Source: Cyclobacterium lianum (lineage in GTDB: Bacteria; Bacteroidota; Bacteroidia; Cytophagales; Cyclobacteriaceae). From it: a DNA stretch of 64,000 nt. The DNA is taken from NCBI RefSeq assembly GCF_900143075.1, contig NZ_FRCY01000003.1, positions 62,001 to 126,000 of the forward strand, in the 5' to 3' direction. The notes beneath the pieces were generated by a model that was not told where the DNA came from, ran no database searches, and saw nothing but the letters and a program-made list of their open reading frames with translations. Below, in pieces: positions 45,115 through 54,070 of the stretch. The position numbers and the translations under genes are program-made. The stretch's first letter is position 1; every line of letters starts with the position of its first letter.

Positions 45115-47102
45115 TTTCTTTTGGTTTCTAACCAGGTGTATGATTTTCCCCAACTCTCCTTCGCCAACCGGGTAACTTTTTCAACTTCCCTTGCCGGGAC
45201 ATTGTTCATCATGCCCGCTGCTTCGAGGTTATTGTAATGAAAGGCATAGGTCCTGGCAGCAAATTGATGAAATGGAAGTGAGGACTCTCCATGGACCTCG
45301 CCTTTGCCATAAACAGAAGGTTTGATATCCTGACCCCAATCCTGGCGACCCTCATTGTTGGGATTGAGAAAATAAGCCCTCAATTCCCCGCTGTCGTCCT
45401 TGTCTATACGGAGCAGCGAAACAGCATGAAATCCCAGCATCTCTCCTTTGGCTGAAGTGACAAAAATCCCTACCGGGTTGGGATACACCATCCGGTGGCC
45501 TCCATTGTAACTGGGGTGAAACATCGAATAAAAAACCCTCACAAAGCCATCAAAATCAATGATAGCATTAAATTGGTAATCGTATGCCGAGGCAAACCCA
45601 ATCTGAATCCACTGTCCATACAATGCCGGGTTGACCCACTTGTGGGGATCTTCTCCCCGTCCGGAAGCTTTCAGCATCATGTCGTTGTAGATCCTGTCCA
45701 ACATGGGAACCAGGGTAACTGAAACAGCATCCAAATGGTGATCCAATACCTGCACCAGCCCGGGCTGGGTCTGGGAATACTTGACCTCCTGTCCTTCAAA
45801 CCTGAAAGAAAGGTCATCATATTCCGCTGCAGTCTGCACCATGTGGATCAGTTTAGCGGGAGCATGCTGGCTCCACATACTGATCCCCCGGGCGCTCTGA
45901 CAGGTGGGATTATTGCCCTGGCCCACTCCAAGAGGCTGGCCCAGAATGCGAAATAACGCACCTATCAGGTACTGCTTGGGGGTAACCTTCTCATGGGGAG
46001 TCCTTGTAGATTTCAGGATCCTTTTGACTACCTCCGGATGAATCTTGATCTTCGTAAGGTTAAACAAACCGGACCGCACTGCTTCCCGTGCCAAAACTCC
46101 GTTCTCCAGCATTTTCGCCAGGCCATAAAGGCATTGGGCATTGAACGGGTCTATGATTTGCAGAATCAGAAAACTCACGAAATCCCTGAATTCATGATAC
46201 CTGGCTTCGCCGGCAGCGCTCAGTGCCAGGCAGGAAGGCACCAGTTCGTGCAATTCTTTCTTTACCAAATGCAGCAATAAAACAGCATGATATTGACTTA
46301 CCAGTCCAAACTGGAGCATGACCTTTCCCATCTCCCGAGCCTCATCTTCAAGCTCGTTGATCGTAAATGAATTCAATGCCTGTCGGTATTCATGAAAGGT
46401 CCGGTCGGTCGTGCGCTCCGTGGGGCGATAAATGCTCCTCTGAAAAGCCAACAACTCTACGTCTTCGGGATCATCGGGGTTAAGCTCAATTTTCTCCTTT
46501 ACCAATGCAATAATCCTCCTTTGCTTCTCCGTAACCACTGGCCGCTGTTCGCAGATCAACTTTAGCTCTTCTGCAAGCTTTGATTTGACCTTTGATAGCT
46601 GCACACTTTTGGATAGAAACCGAAAAAGTGAATGAACCTTCTGTAGCTCATGTTCACTCATCACGATTCTGGTTTCCTCCTGCGGCTCGTTGAAGACAAA
46701 CTCAAGATTAAAAACAATCACTTCCTGCACAAAGTTTTCCGCTTCATCTGCAGTTATTTCTGTAGATTGAATTTTCCCCTTGGCGATTGCAAGCATTCTC
46801 AATTCGCTGAGCAACTCTATGGTGGAATTGGGATGACCACTCTTGTAGGTGCCATTTACCAATGCAGGTACCAACTTACCCGGATGCTCCCAGGCAGAGT
46901 CATCCATAATACCCGCCTCTACCAATGCGGGTATGTTGTCATAAATCCTGGAAATTCCCTCCTCACTATCACACCAGGTATCCAGTTGCCCCATCAATTT
47001 ATGGGCCTTCTGTTTTCTGGTCAGCGCCGTAGCTTCTTTGTAATCCTTAAATAACTCGTTAAAAAGCTCCTGGCTTCTCTCTAATAACTCCTGATCTTGC
47101 AT
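45108..47102 (-). CDS. Unknown protein with papain-like catalytic pattern
   Basis: 664 residues from the ATG at 47102; the frame extends to 47174 but the extra part overlaps promoter-like sequence. I know no named family. Residues 1-390 are mostly helical and charged. Residues about 390-600 show GQGNNPTCQSARG with Gln395 six residues before Cys401, GFHAVSLLRI with His559, and FLNPNNEGRQDWG with Asn580. This Gln-Cys-His-Asn order and the trailing Trp-Gly match the papain fold (Q19, C25, H159, N175). There is no signal peptide, so it is likely cytoplasmic. It could be a peptidase, transglutaminase or acyltransferase. It is coupled to the racemase gene and follows the ATP-grasp gene. Confidence 0.75.
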   Translation of the reverse strand: MQDQELLERSQELFNELFKDYKEATALTRKQKAHKLMGQLDTWCDSEEGISRIYDNIPALVEAGIMDDSAWEHPGKLVPALVNGTYKSGHPNSTIELLSELRMLAIAKGKIQSTEITADEAENFVQEVIVFNLEFVFNEPQEETRIVMSEHELQKVHSLFRFLSKSVQLSKVKSKLAEELKLICEQRPVVTEKQRRIIALVKEKIELNPDDPEDVELLAFQRSIYRPTERTTDRTFHEYRQALNSFTINELEDEAREMGKVMLQFGLVSQYHAVLLLHLVKKELHELVPSCLALSAAGEARYHEFRDFVSFLILQIIDPFNAQCLYGLAKMLENGVLAREAVRSGLFNLTKIKIHPEVVKRILKSTRTPHEKVTPKQYLIGALFRILGQPLGVGQGNNPTCQSARGISMWSQHAPAKLIHMVQTAAEYDDLSFRFEGQEVKYSQTQPGLVQVLDHHLDAVSVTLVPMLDRIYNDMMLKASGRGEDPHKWVNPALYGQWIQIGFASAYDYQFNAIIDFDGFVRVFYSMFHPSYNGGHRMVYPNPVGIFVTSAKGEMLGFHAVSLLRIDKDDSGELRAYFLNPNNEGRQDWGQDIKPSVYGKGEVHGESSLPFHQFAARTYAFHYNNLEAAGMMNNVPAREVEKVTRLAKESWGKSYTWLETKRKW

Positions 47103-47153
47103 GGATGGTCTAACACTTAAAATTTCAATAGTATAATGATAAAGGAAAAAAAC

Positions 47154-47175
47154 ATTGACAACCAAATCTGTCAAT
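47154..47175. promoter_or_regulatory. Perfect palindrome upstream of the papain-like gene (candidate operator)
   Basis: ATTGACA at 47154-47160 and TGTCAAT at 47169-47175 are perfectly inverted with an 8-base spacer. On the minus strand a TTGTCA in the right arm is followed after about 20 bases by TATACT, so the palindrome overlaps a possible -33 box. A dimeric repressor site is one reading. No regulator gene is next to it. Confidence 0.45.
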
Positions 47176-47235
47176 ATTTTTTTCCGGCTGCGCTGCGCCT
47201 ATGATAAAGTATCTATCTCCATAAAAATCGGATTC

Positions 47236-48456
47236 TTAATGGTAGAAATCCACATTTTCATAGTGAAGCAATAACTCCGTCATCCTGTCCGGATCTTCTC
47301 CCTTAAAATTGACAGTGCCGAAATGGTTTCCAAACCCTTCCCTATCGTTGATTTTCTGTGTCGATAGTGGTGGCACTAGATTGTGATCCAGAAAGTAAGA
47401 TTCCTCCTTCAATTCCTCCGGAATGATCAATTTAGATATCTGATTCTTGTGGGGATAGATCATGACATTACCGTAAAATTGCTTTGGCCGGGCATCTATC
47501 GGAGGAAGAATTTCGGCCAATTCCTGTTCTGTAAGGTCCGGGTCATGACAGAGAACAAATGCGGCCAGCGCATCAAAACCATAGGCTTTGCCACAAAGTT
47601 CCAAAATGTGACCACCAGGAATTCTGCAGGCAGTCTCACCAAAGCTGATTTCGTCATTTTCAGTTAAAAACCACTCCGGATGAATCATGCCATATTGAAT
47701 TCCGAAAATATCTACCAACTTCTGCATCTCCTTCATGATTTTATCGCGCTTGGAATGCAGATAATTGCCTTCAGGAATAAAATTGCTATAGCCCAATTTG
47801 ACGTACTCGGTAATATTTAAAAATCGGATTTTACCGCCATGAATGAATGCCTCACAGGAAAACTCTTTGCCCGGAAGGTGACTCTCGGCAAGACACGGGA
47901 AATCTTCTTCCTGACATTTGTCCATTACATCCTGCTTGGACCTTAATAGCCGGTGTCCTACCGTTCCGGCAGAGGCAAAAGGCTTGATATGAACCCAGCT
48001 ATCTTCCTCTCCGTCGACCTGAAGGTTGGCCTGGTTCAATCGTTCCATAAACTTGAGAACGCCCTCTTTGCTGTAGACCTCCTCAAAAAGCCCTACACGG
48101 AGTCCGCCAATCAACGCTTTTCGCTTCATCATGGCCTTGTTTCTAAAAAGAAATGCCCTGTTGAGTACGCGGGGATCATCTCTGTAAAGCGAATTCAGCG
48201 CCCCAGCCCATTCAACAGTCTCTTCGAATAATGGAACGGCCACATCTGCTCCAAACTCATCCAACTTTGCCTTCAAGTCCAGAGAATTGGAGGAGTCACT
48301 CCACTCGTTAAACTGATAGGACACAAAGGGTATATTGTTTTCCCTGGCATAGTCTTCAAAATCCGGATATGATACTACCACATAAGGTTTGTCGAGTTTT
48401 TGCATGCTTTCTATTACGGGTAAACTCCAACCCATTAATGCGAAACATTTTGCCAT
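47236..48456 (-). CDS. ATP-grasp carboxylate-amine ligase
   Basis: 406 residues. HIKPFASAGTVGHRLL, CLAESHLPGKEFSCEAFIHGG and IHPEWFLTENDEISFGETACRIPGGHI form the ATP-grasp core; the ETACRIPGG segment is the magnesium/ATP-binding ExNxRxxGG-like motif with Ala/Cys in place of Asn. The N-terminal ~100 residues are a pre-ATP-grasp Rossmann-like domain. The closest relatives in my knowledge are L-amino acid ligases and peptide-natural-product ligases. Its neighbours are a papain-like protein and a racemase, so it may ligate amino acids of unusual chirality. Product unknown. Confidence 0.87.
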   Translation of the reverse strand: MAKCFALMGWSLPVIESMQKLDKPYVVVSYPDFEDYARENNIPFVSYQFNEWSDSSNSLDLKAKLDEFGADVAVPLFEETVEWAGALNSLYRDDPRVLNRAFLFRNKAMMKRKALIGGLRVGLFEEVYSKEGVLKFMERLNQANLQVDGEEDSWVHIKPFASAGTVGHRLLRSKQDVMDKCQEEDFPCLAESHLPGKEFSCEAFIHGGKIRFLNITEYVKLGYSNFIPEGNYLHSKRDKIMKEMQKLVDIFGIQYGMIHPEWFLTENDEISFGETACRIPGGHILELCGKAYGFDALAAFVLCHDPDLTEQELAEILPPIDARPKQFYGNVMIYPHKNQISKLIIPEELKEESYFLDHNLVPPLSTQKINDREGFGNHFGTVNFKGEDPDRMTELLLHYENVDFYH

Positions 48457-48974
48457 TGTTACGTTTTTTTGGTTCGGTTTCTGTATACAACAAAAAACAG
48501 GCTAAAGTCAATTTAAATCGCTAAATAAAAAAAGGTTCCTATTTTATTCAATTCCTATCTCAATATATTATAAAAACGCAGTGTATATCTGGTGCCGATT
48601 TTCGAATACCTGCTATAAATGCAGATAAGGCAGCGCCCCTGCACAGCCAGAGAATTGGCCTGAAAAAGCAAGAGGATAAATTATCTGTTTCGGAAATTTG
48701 TATATATCCCCAAAAAAATAAATCTTTGTAAGGTTTACGATGAATAGCAAAGTACACATAGCCTACAATCCCTACCTGGCCCATAACAATCTTTTTGGGT
48801 ATCCGATATTGTTTTCTGCAAAAACCCTAAGGGTAGTCTTCAGGGCCTAGTCCCTGTTATCTTTTAAAGTATCTTACGCAGATACCCGGAATTCGCAAAT
48901 TATTTCTTCCAACAATCAAACCATCCTTATCAGGGTTTATCGTATAGGTATTAATGAAACCATAAGCCCAAACA
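48457..48974. other. Divergent intergenic region between the ATP-grasp gene and the arginine operon
   Basis: 518 bases. It contains a candidate plus-strand promoter (48698-48728) for the arginine operon, a CCCTAAGGG palindrome and a CAGGG/CCCTG inverted repeat near 48815-48858. A 36-codon frame (48740-48850) starts just after the promoter but shows no Arg-rich leader character. No protein gene is convincing. An ArgR/AhrC-type box could not be identified. Confidence 0.6.
48698..48728 (+). promoter_or_regulatory. Candidate promoter of the arginine operon
   Basis: TTG at 48698-48700, a 20-base spacer and AATCTTTG at 48721-48728 (one mismatch to TAnnTTTG). A start near 48735 would give a leader of about 250 bases before the GNAT gene. 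Confidence 0.4.
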
Positions 48975-48983
48975 TTGAATACC

Positions 48984-49685
48984 ATGGCCAATCAAAGATT
49001 TATTATCAAAGCTGCTGGCGAGGAACATTTCCAATATGCTGAAACGATCACCGAAGAAATGGAGCGTTCGGCGCAGGCTCGAGGTACTGGTATTGCTAAA
49101 CGGTCACCAGAATATATCAAAACCAAAATGAAGGAGGGGAAAGCGGTAATTGCCCTCACTTCTACCGGCCAATGGGCTGGATTCTGCTACATAGAAGCCT
49201 GGGGACATGAAAAATTTGTTGCCAACTCCGGCCTGATTGTTTCACCGGAATTCAGGAAACATGGACTTGCCAGGGAAATAAAAAAAGAAGTCTTCAAATT
49301 AAGTCGTAAAAAATATCCCCATGCCAAAATCTTTGGACTCACCACTGGAGCTGCAGTGATGAAAATCAATTCTGAACTGGGGTATTATCCGGTAAGTTAC
49401 GCTGACCTTACTACAGATGATGAATTCTGGAAGGGTTGTCAAAGTTGCGTAAATTACCCGATTCTGATGAGTAAAAACCGTTCAAACTGCCTTTGCACAG
49501 CCATGCTTTACGAGCCCAAAAGCGTAAAAAAGACGGAACAAAAGAAGCTTTCTGCGCAATTCAAGAAAAATATCAGCCTTTTTGAACGATTGATCAGGAT
49601 CAAACGGGCCATGTTTCTTAATATTGTCAAGGGAAAAAAGAATGCCCTGGCAAAGGTCAAAGATAAAGCAGACCAGTCGTCTTAG
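48984..49685 (+). CDS. GNAT N-acetyltransferase at head of arginine operon (likely amino-acid acylation step)
   Basis: 233 residues from the ATG at 48984 (a TTG nine bases upstream is less likely). FIIKAAGEEHFQYAETITEEME, NSGLIVSPEFRKHGLAREIKKEVF and FGLTTGAAVMKINSELGYYPV form a GNAT fold with the acetyl-CoA loop RKHGLA. There is a basic ~55-residue tail and a KGCQSCVNYPILMSKNRSNCLC Cys cluster. First-gene position suggests it supplies the N-acyl-glutamate synthase (ArgA-like) function missing elsewhere in the operon. Whether the acyl group is acetyl or succinyl is not determined. Confidence 0.8.
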   Translation: MANQRFIIKAAGEEHFQYAETITEEMERSAQARGTGIAKRSPEYIKTKMKEGKAVIALTSTGQWAGFCYIEAWGHEKFVANSGLIVSPEFRKHGLAREIKKEVFKLSRKKYPHAKIFGLTTGAAVMKINSELGYYPVSYADLTTDDEFWKGCQSCVNYPILMSKNRSNCLCTAMLYEPKSVKKTEQKKLSAQFKKNISLFERLIRIKRAMFLNIVKGKKNALAKVKDKADQSS

Positions 49686-49731
49686 TCTAACGGGGATTTT
49701 TAAGCGTAACGATAAAAAATAAATTATTTCA

Positions 49732-50940
49732 ATGAAAAAAGTAGTTTTAGCATATAGCGGAGGCCTGGATACTACATTTTGTGCCATTCACCTCAGCAAG
49801 GAAAAAGGATATGAAGTCCACGCAGTTCTGGTAAACACCGGCGGGTTTGAAGAGGAGGAGTTGCAGCAAATCGGCGCGAGGGCAGAGAAATTGGGTGTCG
49901 CTTCCTTTAAGGTCCTGGATGTCACCAAAACCTATTATGAAGAAGTCATCAGATTCCTGATCTTTGGTAATGTGCTAAAAAACCAGACCTACCCCTTATC
50001 TGTTAGTGCAGAGCGAATACTTCAGGCAAAGGCGCTCGCCGAATATGCAAAAAGCATTGGAGCCAATTGCGTAGCACACGGCAGTACAGGGGCTGGCAAT
50101 GACCAGGTACGTTTCGATATGATTTTTCAAACCATCCTGTCTGACGTAGAAATTATTACCCCGATCCGGGACCTGAAATTAAGCAGGGAAGCGGAAATAA
50201 GCTTCCTGAAACAGCATGGCGTAAGCATGAATTTTGAAAAAGCTGCCTATTCCATCAATAAGGGAATCTGGGGGACCTCCGTCGGGGGAAAAGAAACCCT
50301 GAGTTCCGACCAGTCACTTCCCGAGGAGGCCTATCCTACTCAGGTGAGTAAAACCAAGCCAGAAGTCCTCAGCATAGGGTTTGAAAAAGGAGAAATTACT
50401 CAGGTAAATGGGCAACAATTCAACCATCCGGTAGAAGCCATATTAAAAATTCAGGAAATTGCCGGCCCATTCGGTATCGGAAGAGATATACACGTGGGTG
50501 ATACGATCATTGGGATCAAAGGAAGGGTTGGTTTTGAAGCAGCCGCACCAATGATTATCATCAAAGCCCATCAACTACTGGAAAAGCACACACTCACCAA
50601 GTGGCAAAGCTATTGGAAAAACCAGGTGGCAGAGTTTTACGGCAATCACCTGCACGAGGGACACTATCTGGACCCGGTGATGAGAAATCTGGAAGCATTT
50701 ATGACCAGTACGCAATCTTACGTCACAGGGGAAGTGAAAGTACAACTGCATCCCTACCGCTTTAGTATGATCGGAATCAAATCTCCCCATGACCTCATGT
50801 CTTCTAAATTTGGAAGTTACGGGGAAATGAACAAAGGGTACACGGCTGAAGATGTCAAAGGATTCACCAAGATTTTCGGGAATCAGACGGCTATTTTTCA
50901 CCAGGTTAACAAAAATACAGCCCATGGAGAAGAAAATTAA
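49732..50940 (+). CDS. argG: Argininosuccinate synthase
   Basis: 402 residues, normal length. VVLAYSGGLDTTFCAIHL is the ATP pyrophosphatase P-loop, AHGSTGAGNDQVRFD the citrulline/aspartate-binding region, and SINKGIWGTSVGGKETL the conserved mid-region. It joins citrulline and aspartate using ATP. The gene lies 46 bases after the GNAT gene and its 3' end overlaps argC by 17 bases, showing translational coupling in the arginine operon. Confidence 0.97.
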   Translation: MKKVVLAYSGGLDTTFCAIHLSKEKGYEVHAVLVNTGGFEEEELQQIGARAEKLGVASFKVLDVTKTYYEEVIRFLIFGNVLKNQTYPLSVSAERILQAKALAEYAKSIGANCVAHGSTGAGNDQVRFDMIFQTILSDVEIITPIRDLKLSREAEISFLKQHGVSMNFEKAAYSINKGIWGTSVGGKETLSSDQSLPEEAYPTQVSKTKPEVLSIGFEKGEITQVNGQQFNHPVEAILKIQEIAGPFGIGRDIHVGDTIIGIKGRVGFEAAAPMIIIKAHQLLEKHTLTKWQSYWKNQVAEFYGNHLHEGHYLDPVMRNLEAFMTSTQSYVTGEVKVQLHPYRFSMIGIKSPHDLMSSKFGSYGEMNKGYTAEDVKGFTKIFGNQTAIFHQVNKNTAHGEEN

Positions 50941-51895
50941 AACAGCGGTAGTTGGCGCTGCCGGATATACCGGAGGAGAATTGCTACGTCTTCTGGTACA
51001 TCACCCGCAGATAGAACTTGCCTGGATCCACAGCAATAGTCAAAAAGATAAGCGTCTGGAAGAAGTACATCCCGACCTGATAGGTGAATCACAATTGAAT
51101 TTTACAGATCAGATAGAAACCGCCGGCCTGGACCTGGTGTTTCTCTGCCTGCCCCATGGAGAAGCCAAACCCTTTCTGGAAACTCATGTCTTCTCCGGGC
51201 AAACAGTAATCATTGATCTCAGCACAGACTTCAGAGATGAATCTGAAGGATTTGTATATGGCTTACCGGAGACCCAATCAGATCAGATCCGGCAAGCTTC
51301 AAAAATAGCCAACCCCGGCTGCTTTGCAACCTGCATTCAGCTTGCTCTGGCACCGGCAGTAGAGCATGGCTGGGTGCAGCAGCCCGTACATATGTCCGGA
51401 ATCACCGGTAGTACAGGTGCAGGCAAAAGCCTCAGCCCGACCACACACTTCAGCCACAGAAACCAAAATGTTTCTGTATACAAGTTATTCAGCCACCAAC
51501 ACCTTAAGGAGATCCGGCAAACCTTTAGAAAATTAAACGCCGGTTTTGACCAGTCTGTGTTGTTTGTACCCTACAGGGGCAATTTTACAAGAGGTATTTG
51601 GGTGACGGCTTATTTCCCCTTTGCCGGCGAGCTGGAAGAAGCATATCAGCGGTATGAGTATTTCTATCGGGATGCCGCATTTACCTACGTTAGCAGAATC
51701 GATATTGACCTCAAACAGGTAGTAAATACCAACAAATGTTTGGTCCACCTGAAAAAAGAAGCCGGACAGCTTGTGGTCTATGCTGCTATTGACAATCTAT
51801 TGAAAGGAGCTTCTGGTCAGGCGGTTCAAAACATGAACCTTGCGTTTGGACTGGACGAAAAAGCCGGTTTACAGCTAAAAAGTTCTGTTTATTAA
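50924..51895 (+). CDS. argC: N-acyl-gamma-glutamyl-phosphate reductase
   Basis: 323 residues from the ATG at 50924, chosen because KIKTAVVGAAGYTGGELLRLL is the correct NADP-binding N-terminus; the longer frame is inside argG. IANPGCFATCIQLALAPAV holds the catalytic Cys, and GITGSTGAGKS and HRNQNVSVYKLFSHQHLKEI are conserved. It reduces the acyl phosphate to the semialdehyde. Overlaps argG by 17 bases. Confidence 0.96.
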   Translation: MEKKIKTAVVGAAGYTGGELLRLLVHHPQIELAWIHSNSQKDKRLEEVHPDLIGESQLNFTDQIETAGLDLVFLCLPHGEAKPFLETHVFSGQTVIIDLSTDFRDESEGFVYGLPETQSDQIRQASKIANPGCFATCIQLALAPAVEHGWVQQPVHMSGITGSTGAGKSLSPTTHFSHRNQNVSVYKLFSHQHLKEIRQTFRKLNAGFDQSVLFVPYRGNFTRGIWVTAYFPFAGELEEAYQRYEYFYRDAAFTYVSRIDIDLKQVVNTNKCLVHLKKEAGQLVVYAAIDNLLKGASGQAVQNMNLAFGLDEKAGLQLKSSVY

Positions 51896-51960
51896 CCGGT
51901 ATTCTTCAGAGGCATAGGCTTATAGAAAACATGTGCTGAATCAAATCATAATTATAGCAA

Positions 51961-53112
51961 ATGAAATTGTTTGATGTATATCCATTGATAAATGTGACTC
52001 CGGAGCGGGCCAAAGGCGTATTTATATGGGATACGGAAGGCAGGAAGTACCTGGATTTGTATGGAGGGCATGCGGTAATATCTGTAGGACACAGCCATCC
52101 ACATTTTCTGACAGCCATCAGGGAGCAATTGGAAAAAATGGCTTTTTATTCTAATTCCGTCAAAATTCCTATTCAAATTGAACTGGCAAAGAAACTTGGC
52201 GATTTGTCCGGGCTACCGGATTATCAGCTTTTTCTGGCCAACTCAGGCGCAGAAGCCAATGAAAATGCGCTGAAACTGGCTTCCTTTGCCACCGGAAAGG
52301 CTGGAGTTATCGCCTTTAAAGGTGCCTTTCATGGACGGACTTCAGGGGCCGTTGCCATCACAGATAATCCTAAAATCTGTGCACCTTTCAATGCAGGTCA
52401 TCAGGTTTATTTCGAAGAATCCGGCGACCTGGAAGGAGTAGAAAAAACGTTGAAAACCGGAGAAATCGCCGCAATAATCATTGAGCCCATTCAGGGTGTG
52501 AATGGCATTCAGGTTGCTTCATCCGAGTTTTTAACGGGACTGGCAAGATTATGCAAACAATATGGGGCGAAATTGATTTTGGACGAGGTTCAGGCCGGGT
52601 ATGGCCGCACCGGCAGGTTTTTTGCCCATCAATGGACATCAGGTTTAAATCCCGATTTGATCACCGTGGCCAAAGGAATGGGAAATGGCTTCCCCATCGG
52701 AGGGGTATTGATCCATCCTGACATAAAGCCCGGTTATGGCATGCTGGGTACCACCTTTGGTGGCAATCAACTGGCCTGTGCGGCCGGGTTGGCTGTATTG
52801 GAAATCATCGCCTCAGAGAGGTTAATGCAAAACGCCATCCACCTTGGTACCTTTTTAATCCACGCATTGAAAAACGTGCTTCCCGAAATCACAGAAGTAC
52901 GCGGAAAGGGACTGATGATCGGGTTCGACACCAGGCAGGAAGCAGGTAACTATCGTGCAGACCTGATCCACAAGCACCATATTTTTACAGGGAGTGCGGC
53001 AGGCAAACACACGATTCGGTTACTCCCACCGCTATGCATACAGCAAAAAGAACTGCAATCATTTATCGAAAGCCTTAAACTAACCCTCACCGAGAGAGAG
53101 ACCGTTCAATAA
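51961..53112 (+). CDS. argD: N-acylornithine aminotransferase
   Basis: 383 residues, class III aminotransferase. YLDLYGGHAVISVGHSHP start, FLANSGAEANENALKLA, AFKGAFHGRTSGAVAIT, ILDEVQAGYGRTGRFFAHQ and the PLP lysine in LITVAKGMGNGFPIGG are present. It converts N-acylglutamate semialdehyde to N-acylornithine. The next gene starts two bases after its stop. A 65-base gap follows argC. Confidence 0.96.
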   Translation: MKLFDVYPLINVTPERAKGVFIWDTEGRKYLDLYGGHAVISVGHSHPHFLTAIREQLEKMAFYSNSVKIPIQIELAKKLGDLSGLPDYQLFLANSGAEANENALKLASFATGKAGVIAFKGAFHGRTSGAVAITDNPKICAPFNAGHQVYFEESGDLEGVEKTLKTGEIAAIIIEPIQGVNGIQVASSEFLTGLARLCKQYGAKLILDEVQAGYGRTGRFFAHQWTSGLNPDLITVAKGMGNGFPIGGVLIHPDIKPGYGMLGTTFGGNQLACAAGLAVLEIIASERLMQNAIHLGTFLIHALKNVLPEITEVRGKGLMIGFDTRQEAGNYRADLIHKHHIFTGSAAGKHTIRLLPPLCIQQKELQSFIESLKLTLTERETVQ

Positions 53113-53114
53113 CC

Positions 53115-54056
53115 ATGAAAACATTTACTCAATTTGAAAGCCATGAACTGGCAAACACCTTGATAGAAAAGGCACTGGGATTTAAAAATAACCCATTACA
53201 AAGCAAAGATAAGGGACAGGGCAAACGGCTAGGACTGATTTTTTTAAACCCCAGTTTGCGGACCCGGGTGAGTACACAACTGGCAGCGACAAACCTTGGA
53301 GTGGACAGTTTCGTTTTGAACATGGATAAAGAGTCCTGGGCGCTGGAGATGCAGGATGGAGCATTAATGAACAAAAACAAAGTGGAGCACATCAAGGATG
53401 CAGCAGCAGTATTAGGTGGCTACTTTGACATGCTGGCTATTCGGGCATTCCCCACGCTAACCAACAAGCAGGAGGATACGGAAGATTTCATCATCAACCA
53501 ATTTATAAAGTATGCAGGTATCCCAGTGATAAGTCTGGAAAGCGCCATCAGGCACCCGTTACAAAGCCTGGCTGATATGGTCACTATCCGGGAAAACTTC
53601 AAAGAAAAAAGGAAGCCGAAAGTAGTACTTACCTGGGCTCCGCATATCAAATCCATTCCCCATGCAGTGGCCAATTCCTTTTCCGAATGGGCCCTGGGTT
53701 GCGGACATGAACTTACCATCACCCATCCGGTAGGATATGAACTTGACGAACAGTTTACAAAAGGAGCCACGATAGAGTATGACCAGAAAAAAGCACTACA
53801 GGATGCTGATTTTGTGTACGTAAAGAACTGGAGTGCTTTTAATCCGTATGGCAAAATTCTAAAAGTGGATGAAAACTGGTTGTTGAAGGAGAATAAACTA
53901 GGCACCAACGCTAAGGCCAAAATCATGCATTGTCTGCCGGTGAGGCGAAACCTGGAACTGAGTGATGAAATGTTGGATGGAGAACGCAGTCTGGTACAGG
54001 TCCAGGCAAAAAACAGAATATATGCAGCACAAGCTGTCCTGGACAGCATGCTTTAA
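53115..54056 (+). CDS. argF': N-acetyl/N-succinylornithine carbamoyltransferase
   Basis: 313 residues, transcarbamylase fold. LIFLNPSLRTRVSTQLAA is the carbamoyl-phosphate loop and MHCLPVRRNLELSDEML closes the site. WALEMQDGALM and the missing DxxSMG loop of ordinary OTCase place it with the N-acyl-ornithine enzymes of Bacteroides and Xanthomonas. Residue 90, where the Bacteroides fragilis enzyme has Pro (succinyl) and the Xanthomonas enzyme has Glu, is Val here (MNKNKVEHIKDAA). Acyl preference is therefore uncertain. Its product is deacylated by the argE product encoded downstream, giving citrulline. Confidence 0.93.
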   Translation: MKTFTQFESHELANTLIEKALGFKNNPLQSKDKGQGKRLGLIFLNPSLRTRVSTQLAATNLGVDSFVLNMDKESWALEMQDGALMNKNKVEHIKDAAAVLGGYFDMLAIRAFPTLTNKQEDTEDFIINQFIKYAGIPVISLESAIRHPLQSLADMVTIRENFKEKRKPKVVLTWAPHIKSIPHAVANSFSEWALGCGHELTITHPVGYELDEQFTKGATIEYDQKKALQDADFVYVKNWSAFNPYGKILKVDENWLLKENKLGTNAKAKIMHCLPVRRNLELSDEMLDGERSLVQVQAKNRIYAAQAVLDSML

Positions 54057-54070
54057 ATCCGCTTGAGTCA

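Noticed and set aside
48560-48784. 74-codon minus frame in the 48.5-kb intergenic region
   Set aside because: Low-quality translation and it crosses the candidate promoter; no support from neighbours.
48740-48850. 36-codon frame just after the candidate arginine promoter, considered as an arginine leader peptide
   Set aside because: Only two Arg codons, no terminator/antiterminator pair that I can pair convincingly.
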